A DNA stretch of 64,000 nt from Kitasatospora aureofaciens (GCA_000720845.1 JODU01000004.1:124001-188000); one strand, 5' to 3'. Shown: positions 20,270-28,591, counted from the stretch's first letter. Numbers and translations: made by a program. The notes: generated by a model not told the origin, from the letters alone.

Positions 20270-20858
20270 CCCCGCTGCCCGGTCCCTGTGACGTGCCACA
20301 GCTTACGTTTCCACGGCCGCCCGCGCGCAGAGGCCGCGCCCTCTCACGAGAACGGATTGTCAGTACCCGGTGCGAGAGTTGAGAGGTGGTCAGCGAACGC
20401 GTGGACGGAGTCGCCACGCCGCACCCCTGATCCCAACCGACCGCAGGGGCGGGGGGATTGGGCCGGGAGTGGGCGACCGGGCGGGGAAGGCCGGGGATGG
20501 AGGGGAGGGGCCACGCACGTACGGCGCGGTGGTGGGCGGGGTGGGCCCCGGGGCGGGGGCGGAGGCGTGCCGGGAGGTGATCGGAGTGAGGGAAGTCACC
20601 GGACAGCCCGGAGATACCCGGACAGGGCGGGCACCCCGTCCGGGAAGACCCCGAGACCCGGGAGCCGGTCTCCACCCAGGGGAGTACTCGGCAGGTGAGG
20701 GCTCATCCTCCGGGAGGCCCGGCAATCGGTACGAGGGCATGACGTCCGGCGCACGCCCGACGCATAGATTTGAGGTCAAGCGGCGGGTGCAGCACTCGTC
20801 CCCCGAGGTCAGACACCCGCCGCTGCAACGAGACAACGAAACGGTCAGGAGAGGGACC
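20270..20858. other. Divergent intergenic region with G-run cluster
   Basis: A 589-bp gap between the kinase and a small membrane gene. From 20446 to about 20520 the plus strand has many G-runs (GGGG, GGGGGG, GGG, GGG within 22 nt), a G-quadruplex-type pattern. A TAGATT -10-like box lies at about 20764-20769. No convincing coding frame was seen. Confidence 0.55.
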
Positions 20859-21041
20859 ATGGCCCAGACGGTTCCGCGGACGCTGGTCCGCACACGGCAA
20901 AGCCGCCGTCAAGGCCGTCGCCACCCCGCGGTGGCGACGCTCATGGCCCTGCCCCTGGCGGTCCTGCTCCTCCTCGTCTTCGACGGGTGGGAGACAGTGG
21001 CCACACAGGCGTCGTCCGTGGGTGTGGTGCTGGGGCGCTGA
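20859..21041 (+). CDS. Small single-pass membrane protein, unknown
   Basis: A 60-residue protein from ATG 20859 after a strong AGGAGAGGG ribosome site. The N-terminus is basic (RTRQSRRQGRRH), followed by one hydrophobic helix (VATLMALPLAVLLLLVF) and a short tail. Inside-positive charge predicts the tail outside. A perfect 15-bp hairpin at 21130-21163 ends the transcript. No family recognised; good ribosome site and own terminator argue that it is real. Confidence 0.6.
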   Translation: MAQTVPRTLVRTRQSRRQGRRHPAVATLMALPLAVLLLLVFDGWETVATQASSVGVVLGR

Positions 21042-21129
21042 GCGGCGACCCCAGGCCCGGAAGAGCGGTCCGGGCGGGGACATCCATCCATGAAACCCCG
21101 TGGGGACGGGGGTGCGGCGGACGGCAAGA

Positions 21130-21163
21130 AATGCCGGCGCAGCTGGGGAGCTGCGCCGGCATT
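21130..21163. terminator. Terminator after the small membrane gene
   Basis: Perfect 15-bp stem (21130-21144 with 21149-21163) with a GGGG loop. Confidence 0.85.
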
Positions 21164-21254
21164 GCCGTTCCCTCCGGCCGCCTGCGAGGCAGGACCGGTG
21201 CTCGACCCAGCCGGCGCGCACGGCCGCACGCCGCGCCTGCGTACCCTCACCCAC

Positions 21255-22190
21255 GTGACCACGGACGCCCCCGCTCTCCTCCCCGCCCTCGAGGCCCGCG
21301 CCAGGGAGACGGCCCACGCCCGCACCCCGGCCTGTCCCTGCGGCGCGGCCACCCTCGCCGACCGCCCCGACGCCACCGTCGTCCGGCACGGGGGCACCGT
21401 CGCCAAGGCCCACGCCGCGGACGCCGGCCACGCCGAGCTGTCCCTCCGTGTCACCGCGGCCGCCCGCCTCCCCGGCGTACTCCTGCCCCCGCTCTCCCCG
21501 GCCCCCGCCGACCTGCACGGGCGGCTCGTCACGTACTGGCCCTACGGCACGCCTGTCGACCCGGAGGACCCGGACGCCGCTCCGTGGGAGGCCGCGGCCA
21601 CCCTCCTCGCCCGCCTGCACCGCACGCCGGCCCCCACCCCCGTACCGCCCATGCGCGGCCCCGCGAAGGCGGCCCTGGCCGCAGCCCGCCTCCGGGACAC
21701 CGCACCCGGCCACCCCGCCACCGCGCCCGTACTCGCGGCCTGGGCGGCGCTGCCCGCCTGGGCACGCGACGAGGCCGCCATGCCGGACACGACCACCCTC
21801 TGCCACGGCGACCTCCACCTCGGCCAGCTCATACGCCACCCCGCCCCCGCGGGACCCTGGCTGCTGATCGACGTCGACGACCTCGGCACCGGCGTCCCGG
21901 CCTGGGACCTGGCCCGCCCCGCGGCCTGGTACGCCTGCGGGCTGCTGCCGTCCGAGGAGTGGCACCGCTTCCTGACCGCCTACCGCGCCTCCGGCGGCCC
22001 CGCCGTCCCCGCCGACGGCGGCCCCTGGCCCGCCCTGGACGTCCCGGCCCGCGCCCTCACCGCGCAGACCGCCGCTAGGGCCGTCACCAAGGCGGCCCTG
22101 GAGGACCGGCCGCTGGACGAAGTGGAGCGTTGCCTCGTCGACGCCTGCGCGCGCATGGCGTCCGTCCGGCCCGTCGCCCCACGGGGTTGA
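21255..22190 (+). CDS. Aminoglycoside phosphotransferase-like kinase
   Basis: A 311-residue protein of the APH/ChoK fold. The catalytic loop is LCHGDLHLGQLI, with Gln where Asn is more usual, and the metal site is LLIDVDDLGTGVPAWDLA. An N-terminal CPCG pair precedes a VRHGGTVAKAH strand with the ATP-contacting Lys. It may phosphorylate a small molecule rather than an antibiotic; members near tRNA clusters in Streptomyces are not characterised to my knowledge. GTG 21255 is chosen because a TACCCT -10-like box ends about 8 bp upstream (leaderless start) and longer frames cross the terminator at 21130-21163. Confidence 0.75.
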   Translation: MTTDAPALLPALEARARETAHARTPACPCGAATLADRPDATVVRHGGTVAKAHAADAGHAELSLRVTAAARLPGVLLPPLSPAPADLHGRLVTYWPYGTPVDPEDPDAAPWEAAATLLARLHRTPAPTPVPPMRGPAKAALAAARLRDTAPGHPATAPVLAAWAALPAWARDEAAMPDTTTLCHGDLHLGQLIRHPAPAGPWLLIDVDDLGTGVPAWDLARPAAWYACGLLPSEEWHRFLTAYRASGGPAVPADGGPWPALDVPARALTAQTAARAVTKAALEDRPLDEVERCLVDACARMASVRPVAPRG

Positions 22191-22291
22191 GCCGAAGTTC
22201 CGCGAAGTAGGGTGCAACCGACCCGCGGCGGGACAGAGTCTGTCCTGGCGATACGCGAAGCAGGACCGACCGGCGAGGAGTTGAGCCGAGC

Positions 22292-22579
22292 ATGCAGTGC
22301 CCCAAGTGCCACGCACCGATGCACACCTACAACCGCAACGGCGTTCAGATCGAGCAGTGCAGCGGCTGCCGCGGCATCTTTCTCGACTACGGCGAGCTGG
22401 AGTCGCTGACCCGCCTGGAGGCCCAGTGGTCCCAGCCCGCGCCGCCGCCCCCGCCCGCCGCGCCGCAGGCGTACCCGGCGGCCCAGGCTCCGGCCTGGGG
22501 CGCCCCGCAGCACGGCGGCCACGGTCACTACGGCCACCACCGCCAGAAGAGCTTCGGCCGCATGCTCTTCTCCAGCTGA
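22292..22579 (+). CDS. TFIIB-type zinc-ribbon protein
   Basis: A 95-residue protein. Cys3, Cys6, Cys23 and Cys26 form a zinc ribbon (CPKC ... CSGC) typical of the zf-TFIIB family, with the family's FLDYGELE motif after the second pair. The second half is Pro/Ala-rich and ends in a His-rich segment (HGGHGHYGHHRQ). ATG 22292 follows GAGGAG. Function unknown; such proteins may bind nucleic acid or metal. Confidence 0.8.
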   Translation: MQCPKCHAPMHTYNRNGVQIEQCSGCRGIFLDYGELESLTRLEAQWSQPAPPPPPAAPQAYPAAQAPAWGAPQHGGHGHYGHHRQKSFGRMLFSS

Positions 22580-22619
22580 TCCGTCGCCCGCGGGCCCGCC
22601 CGGGCGGGCCCGCACACGA

Positions 22620-22656
22620 CGAAGCCCCCGGCCGTTCGAGGCGGCCGGGGGCTTCG
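22620..22656. terminator. Terminator between zinc-ribbon gene and tRNA cluster
   Basis: Perfect 15-bp stem (22620-22634 with 22642-22656), 7-nt loop. It can stop both the plus-strand gene and the minus-strand tRNA transcript that ends at 22664. Confidence 0.85.
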
Positions 22657-22663
22657 TTCCGGG

Positions 22664-22735
22664 TGGACGATACTGGGATTGAACCAGTGACCTCTTCCGT
22701 GTCAGGGAAGCGCTCTCCCGCTGAGCTAATCGTCC
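22664..22735 (-). tRNA. tRNA-Val (GAC), copy 1
   Basis: 72 nt, acceptor stem GGACGAT/ATCGTCC, anticodon loop CTGACAC with anticodon GAC, T-loop GGTTCAATCC. CCA is not encoded. Last gene of the minus-strand tRNA cluster. Confidence 0.95.
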
Positions 22736-22756
22736 GGGAGTGGTGCGATTACTGCG

Positions 22757-22828
22757 TGCGCGATACTGGGATTGAACCAGTGACCTCTTCCGTGTCAGGG
22801 AAGCGCTCTCCCGCTGAGCTAATCGCGC
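22757..22828 (-). tRNA. tRNA-Val (GAC), copy 2
   Basis: 72 nt, same as its neighbours except for a compensated acceptor stem, GCGCGAT/ATCGCGC. Anticodon GAC. Confidence 0.95.
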
Positions 22829-22864
22829 GGGGATCCGTACGGATCAGTGATCCTGGCGGATCAG

Positions 22865-22936
22865 TGGACGATACTGGGATTGAACCAGTGACCTCTTCCG
22901 TGTCAGGGAAGCGCTCTCCCGCTGAGCTAATCGTCC
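22865..22936 (-). tRNA. tRNA-Val (GAC), copy 3
   Basis: 72 nt, identical to copy 1. Anticodon GAC. It ends 5 bp from the tRNA-Cys gene body. Confidence 0.95.
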
Positions 22937-22940
22937 TTGG

Positions 22941-23011
22941 AGGTGGAGACGGGATTTGAACCCGTGTAGACGGCTTTGCAGGCCGTTGCCTCGCCTCTCG
23001 GCCACTCCACC
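22941..23011 (-). tRNA. tRNA-Cys (GCA)
   Basis: 71 nt, acceptor GGTGGAG/CTCCACC, anticodon loop CTGCAAA with anticodon GCA, discriminator U73. The genome encodes CCA after it (22938-22940). Confidence 0.95.
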
Positions 23012-23049
23012 AGGAGTGCAGAAGGCCCGGGAGGCCCCCTGTTCCTGCG

Positions 23050-23122
23050 AGCGGACGACGAGGCTCGAACTCGCGACCTCAACCTTGGCAAGGTTGCGCT
23101 CTACCAACTGAGCTACGTCCGC
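23050..23122 (-). tRNA. tRNA-Gly (GCC)
   Basis: 73 nt, acceptor GCGGACG with complementary 3' arm, anticodon loop TTGCCAA with anticodon GCC. First gene of the cluster, about 35 bp after the expected transcription start. Confidence 0.95.
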
Positions 23123-23163
23123 CTGTCGGTTCGGTCCGCTTGCGCGGCCCGGCGACGTGATGA

Positions 23164-23191
23164 ACTCTAGCGGATTCCGGGGCCAGTACAA
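23164..23191 (-). promoter_or_regulatory. Promoter of the Gly-Cys-Val-Val-Val tRNA cluster
   Basis: On the minus strand: TTGTAC (23186-23191), 16-bp spacer, TAGAGT (23164-23169). Close to the major vegetative sigma consensus and placed right before tRNA-Gly. Confidence 0.7.
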
Positions 23192-23299
23192 AAACGCGTT
23201 TGTGCAGCGTGCTGCGGTGCGTCCGCTCGCGGACCAGGTCAGGGCACCCGGAAGGACACGTTCGGGTCATCTCAGGGCCACCGGCCTAGACTCGGCAGC

Positions 23300-24361
23300 G
23301 TGCTCGACCTCCCTCCCCTCGCCCGCTTCGGCGACCGTCTCGCCACCGGTCTCCTCGACGTCACGAGCGATCCCGCGGCCCTGGACTCCGAGGGGTTCTG
23401 GGCGGTCTGCGCGGACTTCGAGGGCCGCCTGACCTGCGCACGCTTCGCGCACGTACGGACCGAGCCGGTGCCCGCGCCCACACCGGGAGCGTGGCGGGGC
23501 CCCGCCGTCGGCGACTGGGCGTCCTCGCTCGACCGCGCCGCGTACACGACGGGCGTACGGCGCATCCGCGCGCACATAGCCGCCGGCGAGGTCTACCAGG
23601 CCAACCTCTGCCGGGTGCTCTCGGCGCCCGTGGATCCGGGCGCCGACGTCGATGCCCTCACCGCGCTGCTGGCCCGCGGCAACCCGGCGCCGTACGCCGG
23701 AACGATCCGGCTGCCCGGACACGGCGTCGAGATCGCCACCGCCTCGCCGGAGCTGTTCCTGCGTCGGAACGGCCGGACGGTCGAGTCCGGACCGATCAAG
23801 GGCACTGGCCGGACCGAGGCCGACCTGCTGGAGAAGGACTACGCCGAGAACGTCATGATCGTGGACCTGGTCCGCAACGACCTGGGGCGGGTCTGCGCCA
23901 CGGGCACGGTCACGGTGCCCGACCTGTGCGCCGTCGAGAAGCACCCGGGCCTCGTCCACCTGGTGTCCGCGGTGCGTGGCGAGCTGTCCCGGGACGCGGG
24001 CTGGCCTGAGCTGCTCGACGCCGCCTTCCCGCCCGGGTCCGTCACCGGCGCGCCCAAGTCCAGCGCCCTGCGGATCATCGAATCGCTGGAGACCGCGCCC
24101 CGGGGCCCGTACTGCGGGGGCGTCGGCTGGGTCGACGCCGACCGGGGGACGGGCGAGCTGGCCGTCGGCATCCGCACCTTCTGGATCGACCGGTCCACCG
24201 ACGGCGCCGCGCGGCTGCGCTTCGGCACGGGTGCCGGCATCACCTGGGGCTCCGAGCCGCAGGGCGAGTGGCGGGAGACCGAACTGAAGGCCTCCCGGCT
24301 GCTCGCGGTAGCGTCGGGGGCGTACGAGGCGAACGGAACCGGAGAGGCGCTGGCGACGTGA
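23300..24361 (+). CDS. pabB: Chorismate-binding aminodeoxychorismate synthase component I
   Basis: A 353-residue chorismate-utilising enzyme. The core blocks are present: YQANLCRVLSAPV, the SGPIKGTGRTEAD loop with the catalytic Lys of PabB-type enzymes, DLVRNDLGRVC, HPGLVHLVSAVRGEL and FPPGSVTGAPK. The N-terminal part is short, as in minimal PabB. It makes 4-amino-4-deoxychorismate for folate. GTG 23300 lies 7 bp after TAGACT (23287-23292), so the message is probably leaderless. The stop overlaps the pabC start (GTGA). Confidence 0.85.
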   Translation: MLDLPPLARFGDRLATGLLDVTSDPAALDSEGFWAVCADFEGRLTCARFAHVRTEPVPAPTPGAWRGPAVGDWASSLDRAAYTTGVRRIRAHIAAGEVYQANLCRVLSAPVDPGADVDALTALLARGNPAPYAGTIRLPGHGVEIATASPELFLRRNGRTVESGPIKGTGRTEADLLEKDYAENVMIVDLVRNDLGRVCATGTVTVPDLCAVEKHPGLVHLVSAVRGELSRDAGWPELLDAAFPPGSVTGAPKSSALRIIESLETAPRGPYCGGVGWVDADRGTGELAVGIRTFWIDRSTDGAARLRFGTGAGITWGSEPQGEWRETELKASRLLAVASGAYEANGTGEALAT

Positions 24362-25179
24362 AGATCTGGCTCGACGGCATGTTGCAGGACATCGGGTCAG
24401 CCCGTGTCTCCGTCCTCGACCACGGGCTGACCGTGGGCGACGGCATCTTCGAGACGGTGAAGGCGGTGGACGGCAGGCCGTTCGCGCTGACCCGGCACCT
24501 GGACCGGCTGACCCGCTCGGCCCGCGGCCTCGGCCTGCCCGACCCCGACCTCGACGAGGTGCGCCGCGCCTGCGCCGCGGTCCTCGACGCCAACCCGATG
24601 CCGCTGGGCCGGCTGCGCATCACCTACACCGGAGGCCACGGCCCCCTCGGCTCCGACCGCGGCGAGCAGGGCCCGACCCTGGTCGTCGCCCTCGGCGAGG
24701 CCGCCCGCCGCCCCGACTCCACGGCCGTCGTCACCGTCCCCTGGACCCGCAACGAGCGCGGCGCGCTCACCGGCCTGAAGACCACCTCCTACGCCGAGAA
24801 CGTCGTCGCCCTCGCCCGCGCCCGCGAACGGGGCGCCTCCGAGGCGCTGTTCGGCAACACGGTGGGCCGGTTGTGCGAGGGCACCGGTTCGAACGTCTTC
24901 GTCGTCCTCGACGGCGAGATCCACACGCCGCCGGTCGCCTCGGGCTGCCTCGCCGGGATCACCCGCGCCCTGGTGGTCGAGTGGACCGGGGCCCGCGAGA
25001 CCGACCTCCCGCTGGATGTCCTGGAGCGCGCCGACGAGGTCTTCCTGACCTCGACCCTGCGGGACGTACAGGCCGTGCACCGCGTCGACGACCGCGAACT
25101 GCCGGGCACCCCGGGACCGGTGACCGCCAAGGCCATGCGGATCTTCGAGGAGCGGTCCGGGGACGACCTGGATCCATGA
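24358..25179 (+). CDS. pabC: Aminodeoxychorismate lyase / class IV aminotransferase
   Basis: A 273-residue PLP enzyme of fold type IV. Lys141 in GLKTTSYAENV is the expected Schiff-base residue, and the cofactor phosphate loop is seen at EGTGSNVFVV. GTG 24358 overlaps the pabB stop. Pairing with PabB indicates it releases pyruvate from aminodeoxychorismate to give 4-aminobenzoate. A D-amino-acid or branched-chain aminotransferase role cannot be fully ruled out from sequence alone. Confidence 0.85.
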   Translation: MKIWLDGMLQDIGSARVSVLDHGLTVGDGIFETVKAVDGRPFALTRHLDRLTRSARGLGLPDPDLDEVRRACAAVLDANPMPLGRLRITYTGGHGPLGSDRGEQGPTLVVALGEAARRPDSTAVVTVPWTRNERGALTGLKTTSYAENVVALARARERGASEALFGNTVGRLCEGTGSNVFVVLDGEIHTPPVASGCLAGITRALVVEWTGARETDLPLDVLERADEVFLTSTLRDVQAVHRVDDRELPGTPGPVTAKAMRIFEERSGDDLDP

Positions 25180-25258
25180 CCCCGCATCCCCGACCGGGAA
25201 CCGCGAAGCCGCCGATATTCGGCTGCCGTTCTCGTCCACGGTGGGTAGAACTGCCGTG

Positions 25259-26083
25259 ATGACCACGACCCTGCGGCCGACCGAGCCGCTCCAGCGCACC
25301 GCCGACGGGACCCGATCGCGCCACTACCAGGTGTGCGTGAACAGCCGCCCCGTCGGCGTGCTGCACCTCGGCACCTCACCCTCCCTCGGCGACTCGGTGG
25401 CCGTGATCCACGAGCTGCGCGTCGACGAGCCGGACCGCCGGCGCGGCCGGGGCACGGTGGCCGCGCTCGCCGCCGAGGAGGTGGCGCGTTCCTGGGGCTG
25501 CCGGCAGATCGAGGCGGGCGTCGCCGGTGACGCCGAGGCGGGCACCCGGCTCGCGCAGGCACTCGGCTACGTCCTGCGCAACCGCACCATGAGCAAGCCG
25601 CTCGGCACCACCCCGCCCGCCCTGCCCCCGGGCAGCGCGGCACGGCCCATGACACCGGAGGACTTCGCCGCCTGGCACGCCTACGAGTCCGAGCGGTACG
25701 CCCGCACCTGGATGGAACGGGGCGTGCCCGAGGCCGACGCGCGCGAGAAGGCCCGCCGTGATCACGAAGTGCTGCTGCCTCAGGGGCTGGACACCGAGAA
25801 CATGCTGTTCAGCGTGTTGGAACACGAGGGCGAGCGGGTCGGGATCCTGTGGCTGGCGCTGCGGGAGGACGGGGCCTTCGTGTTCGACGTCGAGGCCGAC
25901 GCGCCCCACCGGGGCCGGGGCCACGGCCGTACCCTGATGCTGCTGGCCGAGGCCCGGGCGATCGCCGCCGGGCTGCCCCTGATCGGCCTCAACGTCTTCG
26001 CGGGGAACACCGCGGCCGAACGGCTCTACGAGTCGCTCGGCTACGAGACCACGCGGTACATCTACCGCAAGCCGCTGCTGTGA
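25259..26083 (+). CDS. Tandem-domain GNAT acetyltransferase
   Basis: A 274-residue protein with two GNAT folds in one chain. The first (about 1-120) has VIHELRVDEPDRRRGRGTVAAL and the degenerate loop RRGRGTV; the second (about 130-274) has the better conserved FDVEADAPHRGRGHGRTLML and NVFAGNTAAERLYESLGY. Such tandems usually retain activity in one half. ATG 25259 follows a TAGAAC box by 8 bp, consistent with a leaderless start. Substrate unknown. Convergent with the DsbA-like gene. Confidence 0.82.
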   Translation: MTTTLRPTEPLQRTADGTRSRHYQVCVNSRPVGVLHLGTSPSLGDSVAVIHELRVDEPDRRRGRGTVAALAAEEVARSWGCRQIEAGVAGDAEAGTRLAQALGYVLRNRTMSKPLGTTPPALPPGSAARPMTPEDFAAWHAYESERYARTWMERGVPEADAREKARRDHEVLLPQGLDTENMLFSVLEHEGERVGILWLALREDGAFVFDVEADAPHRGRGHGRTLMLLAEARAIAAGLPLIGLNVFAGNTAAERLYESLGYETTRYIYRKPLL

Positions 26084-26117
26084 CGGCGGGCGGCCGGTCC
26101 CGGACCCGCCGCCGTCC

Positions 26118-26642
26118 TCAGCCCCGCTGCTGGGCGAGCAGCCGGTCCGCGATCTCCTCGACGCGCTCGCGCAGCCCCTCCTGGCTCTTGCCGCCGTCGA
26201 GGCGCTCGCCGCCGATCACGTACGTGGGGGTGCCGGTCACGCCGATCGCCTTGCCCTCGGCCTGGTCGGCGTCGACGATCAGGATGTGCCGGCCGTCGAT
26301 CAGCGCCGTGTCGAACTCCTCCGCGTCCAGCCCCAGTTCCCGGGCCACCTCGACCAGGAAGGCCTCTCCCTCGCGGTCCAGCTCCGGAACCCGGTCCAGA
26401 ACGGCCTCGGCGTACGCCCAGCCCCTGCCCTGGGCGAAGGCCTCCTCGGCGGCCTGCGCGGCGGCGAAGGCGTGCTTGTGCTTCTCCAGCGGGAAGTGCC
26501 GCAACCGCACGTCCAGGCGGTCGCCGTAGCGGGCGCGCAGGGCGCGGAGGTCGTCCAGGGCGGTATGGCAGTCCGGGCACTGGAGCTCGCACCAGACGTC
26601 GAGGACGGGCGCGGCGGGACGGGCGGGGGAGGAGTCGCTCAT
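26118..26642 (-). CDS. DsbA/FrnE-like thioredoxin-fold oxidoreductase
   Basis: A 174-residue DsbA-family protein without a signal peptide, so cytoplasmic. Active site CPDC (residues 22-25) lies at the start of the fold after VLDVWCELQ. The insertion helical domain follows, and GVTGTPTYVIGG gives the cis-Pro loop facing the active site. It probably reduces or isomerises disulfides, as in FrnE. ATG 26642 was chosen because GGAGG sits 9 bp upstream; ATG 26651 would leave a poor ribosome site. Confidence 0.82.
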   Translation of the reverse strand: MSDSSPARPAAPVLDVWCELQCPDCHTALDDLRALRARYGDRLDVRLRHFPLEKHKHAFAAAQAAEEAFAQGRGWAYAEAVLDRVPELDREGEAFLVEVARELGLDAEEFDTALIDGRHILIVDADQAEGKAIGVTGTPTYVIGGERLDGGKSQEGLRERVEEIADRLLAQQRG

Positions 26643-26831
26643 GCCCTCCATCCTCCCAGTCCGCGGCGTGCCGCCCCAACCGGCCTCGTACCCGCCCCGG
26701 CACCTGCGGAGGAGCCGACCCCTAGATCTCCCTGATCTCGGCCTCCCGGCATGGCCTCACGGCGGGCGGACGGTGCAGGATGGAAGGGACGAAGTACTCG
26801 AGCCCGACCGAGCCCAGCCCTGGAGGACCGG

Positions 26832-27284
26832 ATGATTGCCGAGACCGTCTGCTCCGCGGTGTCCGCGGCGGGCCTGGGTATCGCGGCGGTCACCGCGTAC
26901 CGCAAGCGCTTCCTGACCGCCGCCCGTATCGCCGCCTACTCCCTGGTCCCGATCGGCCTGGTGATGACCGGAGTCGTCGAGTGGCTGGCCGACACGGCCT
27001 TCAGCCCGGTGGCCTGGGCCGGCTTCGGAGTGCTGGGGGTGGCCTGGGTGCTCTTCATGACCCTGCGCGCCGTCGAGCGCCGCCGCGGCGGCACCCGCAA
27101 GGAGCGCAAGGAGGCCCGGGCCGCGACACGGCGTGACGCGGTGGCTCCCGGCGCCTCCGCACCCTCCCTGGGCACTGGTTCCCGTCCGGCCGCCGAGCCC
27201 GCGCCCCGTCCGGCGAAGGCGTCCCGGGGCGGTGACGACGACTTCAGCGACATCGAGGCCATCCTCAAGAAACACGGGATATGA
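26832..27284 (+). CDS. Membrane protein with conserved-looking charged C-terminus
   Basis: A 150-residue protein. ATG 26832 follows GGAGG (26822-26826). Two or three membrane segments cover residues about 5-85 (VCSAVSAAGLGIAAV, IAAYSLVPIGLVMTGVV, VAWAGFGVLGVAWVLFM). A basic, disordered linker follows, and the chain ends in DDDFSDIEAILKKHGI, which looks like a docking peptide. No enzyme motif. Function unknown. Confidence 0.72.
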   Translation: MIAETVCSAVSAAGLGIAAVTAYRKRFLTAARIAAYSLVPIGLVMTGVVEWLADTAFSPVAWAGFGVLGVAWVLFMTLRAVERRRGGTRKERKEARAATRRDAVAPGASAPSLGTGSRPAAEPAPRPAKASRGGDDDFSDIEAILKKHGI

Positions 27285-27480
27285 GGCACCGGAAACACCG
27301 GAAGCACCGGACCTGACGGTCGGCGCCCGGTGGCTGAAACGACACAGCGGTCCGAGGGCGACAGCGCGTGCTCCGGAATGATCACGTTCCGACCGGACAT
27401 CGCGACATTCAACCAACACGTGGTCGTAACGGGCGTGTTGATCGCGTAGACCCCGCCCGCTGCGTCATCATCGCGGCGAG

Positions 27481-27660
27481 ATGCCGGACACCACTCAGCT
27501 GGATTCCCAGCTGGACACGAGACAGAGCGAAACCGCGCGGGTGCAGGACGAACCACGCGGCTGCCTCTTCGCCCTATCCCAGCCACCGCTCATGATCTTC
27601 CTGGCGGTGATCGGGTGTCTGCTGCTCATGGCTTCGTTGCACGATCTGCTGTTGCTGTGA
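27481..27660 (+). CDS. Small tail-anchored membrane protein
   Basis: A 59-residue frame from ATG 27481 to TGA 27660. The first 35 residues are polar and acidic (DTTQLDSQLDTRQSE), and the last 25 are strongly hydrophobic (MIFLAVIGCLLLMASLHDLLLL), giving a C-terminal anchor. A weak GGCGAG lies upstream. It is closed by the hairpin at 27675-27695. Codon use follows the local GC bias. Function unknown. Confidence 0.6.
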   Translation: MPDTTQLDSQLDTRQSETARVQDEPRGCLFALSQPPLMIFLAVIGCLLLMASLHDLLLL

Positions 27661-27674
27661 GCCGTACCCGCGCT

Positions 27675-27695
27675 CCCCGGCGCCACCCGCCGGGG
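27675..27695. terminator. Terminator between convergent small genes
   Basis: 8-bp perfect stem CCCCGGCG/CGCCGGGG with a 5-nt loop, between the small membrane gene and the CGNR gene. Confidence 0.65.
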
Positions 27696-27753
27696 GCCGC
27701 GTCGCCGTCCGCGCATCCGCGTCCCCCGCGTCCGCACGGGCCCCGAGCCGGTG

Positions 27754-28314
27754 TCAGCCCGCCGCCTCCTTGCGCCGGGCCCGGTAGGCGGCCACGTGCA
27801 GGCGGTTCCCGCAGGTGCGGCTGTCGCAGTACCGCCGCGAGCGGTTCCGGGAGAGGTCGACGAAGGCGCGCCGGCAGTCGGGGGCCTCGCACCGGCGCAG
27901 CCGTTCCTGCTCCCCGGCCACCACGAAGAACGCCAGGGCCATCCCGCAGTCCGCCGCGAGGTGGTCCGCGACGGAGGCGCCGGGGGCGAAGTAGTGGATG
28001 TGCCAGTCGTAGCCGTCGTGGTCGGTGAGCCGGGGCGTGGTGCCGGCGGCCGCGACCAGGTCGTTGATGAGTCCCGCGGCGGTTCGGGCGTCGGGGGCGG
28101 CGAAGACCGCCGCGAACCGTCCGCGGATCCCCCGCACCGCCGAGAGGTCGAGGTCCGTGAGCACGCCGACCTCGCTGATCTCGTGCGTTCCCACGAACTC
28201 CTGGAGGGCCGCGACGTGCGGCAGTCCGTCCGGAGCCGATTCGTCCTCCGGCGCGGTGTTCACCAGATCCACCACGGTGTCGAGTGCGCACCGGGTGTCG
28301 TGGGTGATCAGCAC
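27754..28314 (-). CDS. CGNR zinc-finger (ABATE domain) putative regulator
   Basis: A 186-residue protein. The N-terminal part (about 5-135) matches the ABATE/RsbR-like domain of this family, including YDWHIHYFAPGASVADHLAADCGMA-type text. The C-terminal CGNR zinc finger is complete: CEAPDCRRAFVDLSRN followed by RRYCDSRTCGNRLHV, with four Cys. It probably binds DNA as a transcription regulator. GTG 28314 follows GGGAGCG. It lies next to ssgB on the same strand but 277 bp downstream, so co-transcription is uncertain. Confidence 0.82.
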   Translation of the reverse strand: MLITHDTRCALDTVVDLVNTAPEDESAPDGLPHVAALQEFVGTHEISEVGVLTDLDLSAVRGIRGRFAAVFAAPDARTAAGLINDLVAAAGTTPRLTDHDGYDWHIHYFAPGASVADHLAADCGMALAFFVVAGEQERLRRCEAPDCRRAFVDLSRNRSRRYCDSRTCGNRLHVAAYRARRKEAAG

Positions 28315-28591
28315 GTTTCGCTCCCTGGCCTGGGGGTCGGGCGGACGCCCGCCGATGCTGGCCGATGGTAGTGGCTGGCGCGGCGGGCGAACCGGCCGCG
28401 AGCCGGTTCCGGCCGCCGGTTGCCCCTACAACGGCGGCAGGCCCGCCTTCGTTCCCGGTGCCGCGCACGCGGCGGCGCCGCCCCCGCGGAGATCCGCGGC
28501 GACGACGCCGTTGTGTGCCGTATGCGGTTGTCCGGGCCCGTGCCGTCACCCCGAGTCGACGGCGACGGGCGGCTTCACGCGGGGCCCCGCC

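Noticed and set aside
22664..22936. Near-identical ~93-bp-spaced repeats as a CRISPR array
   Set aside because: The repeats fold as complete tRNA-Val genes; the spacers are short intergenic DNA.
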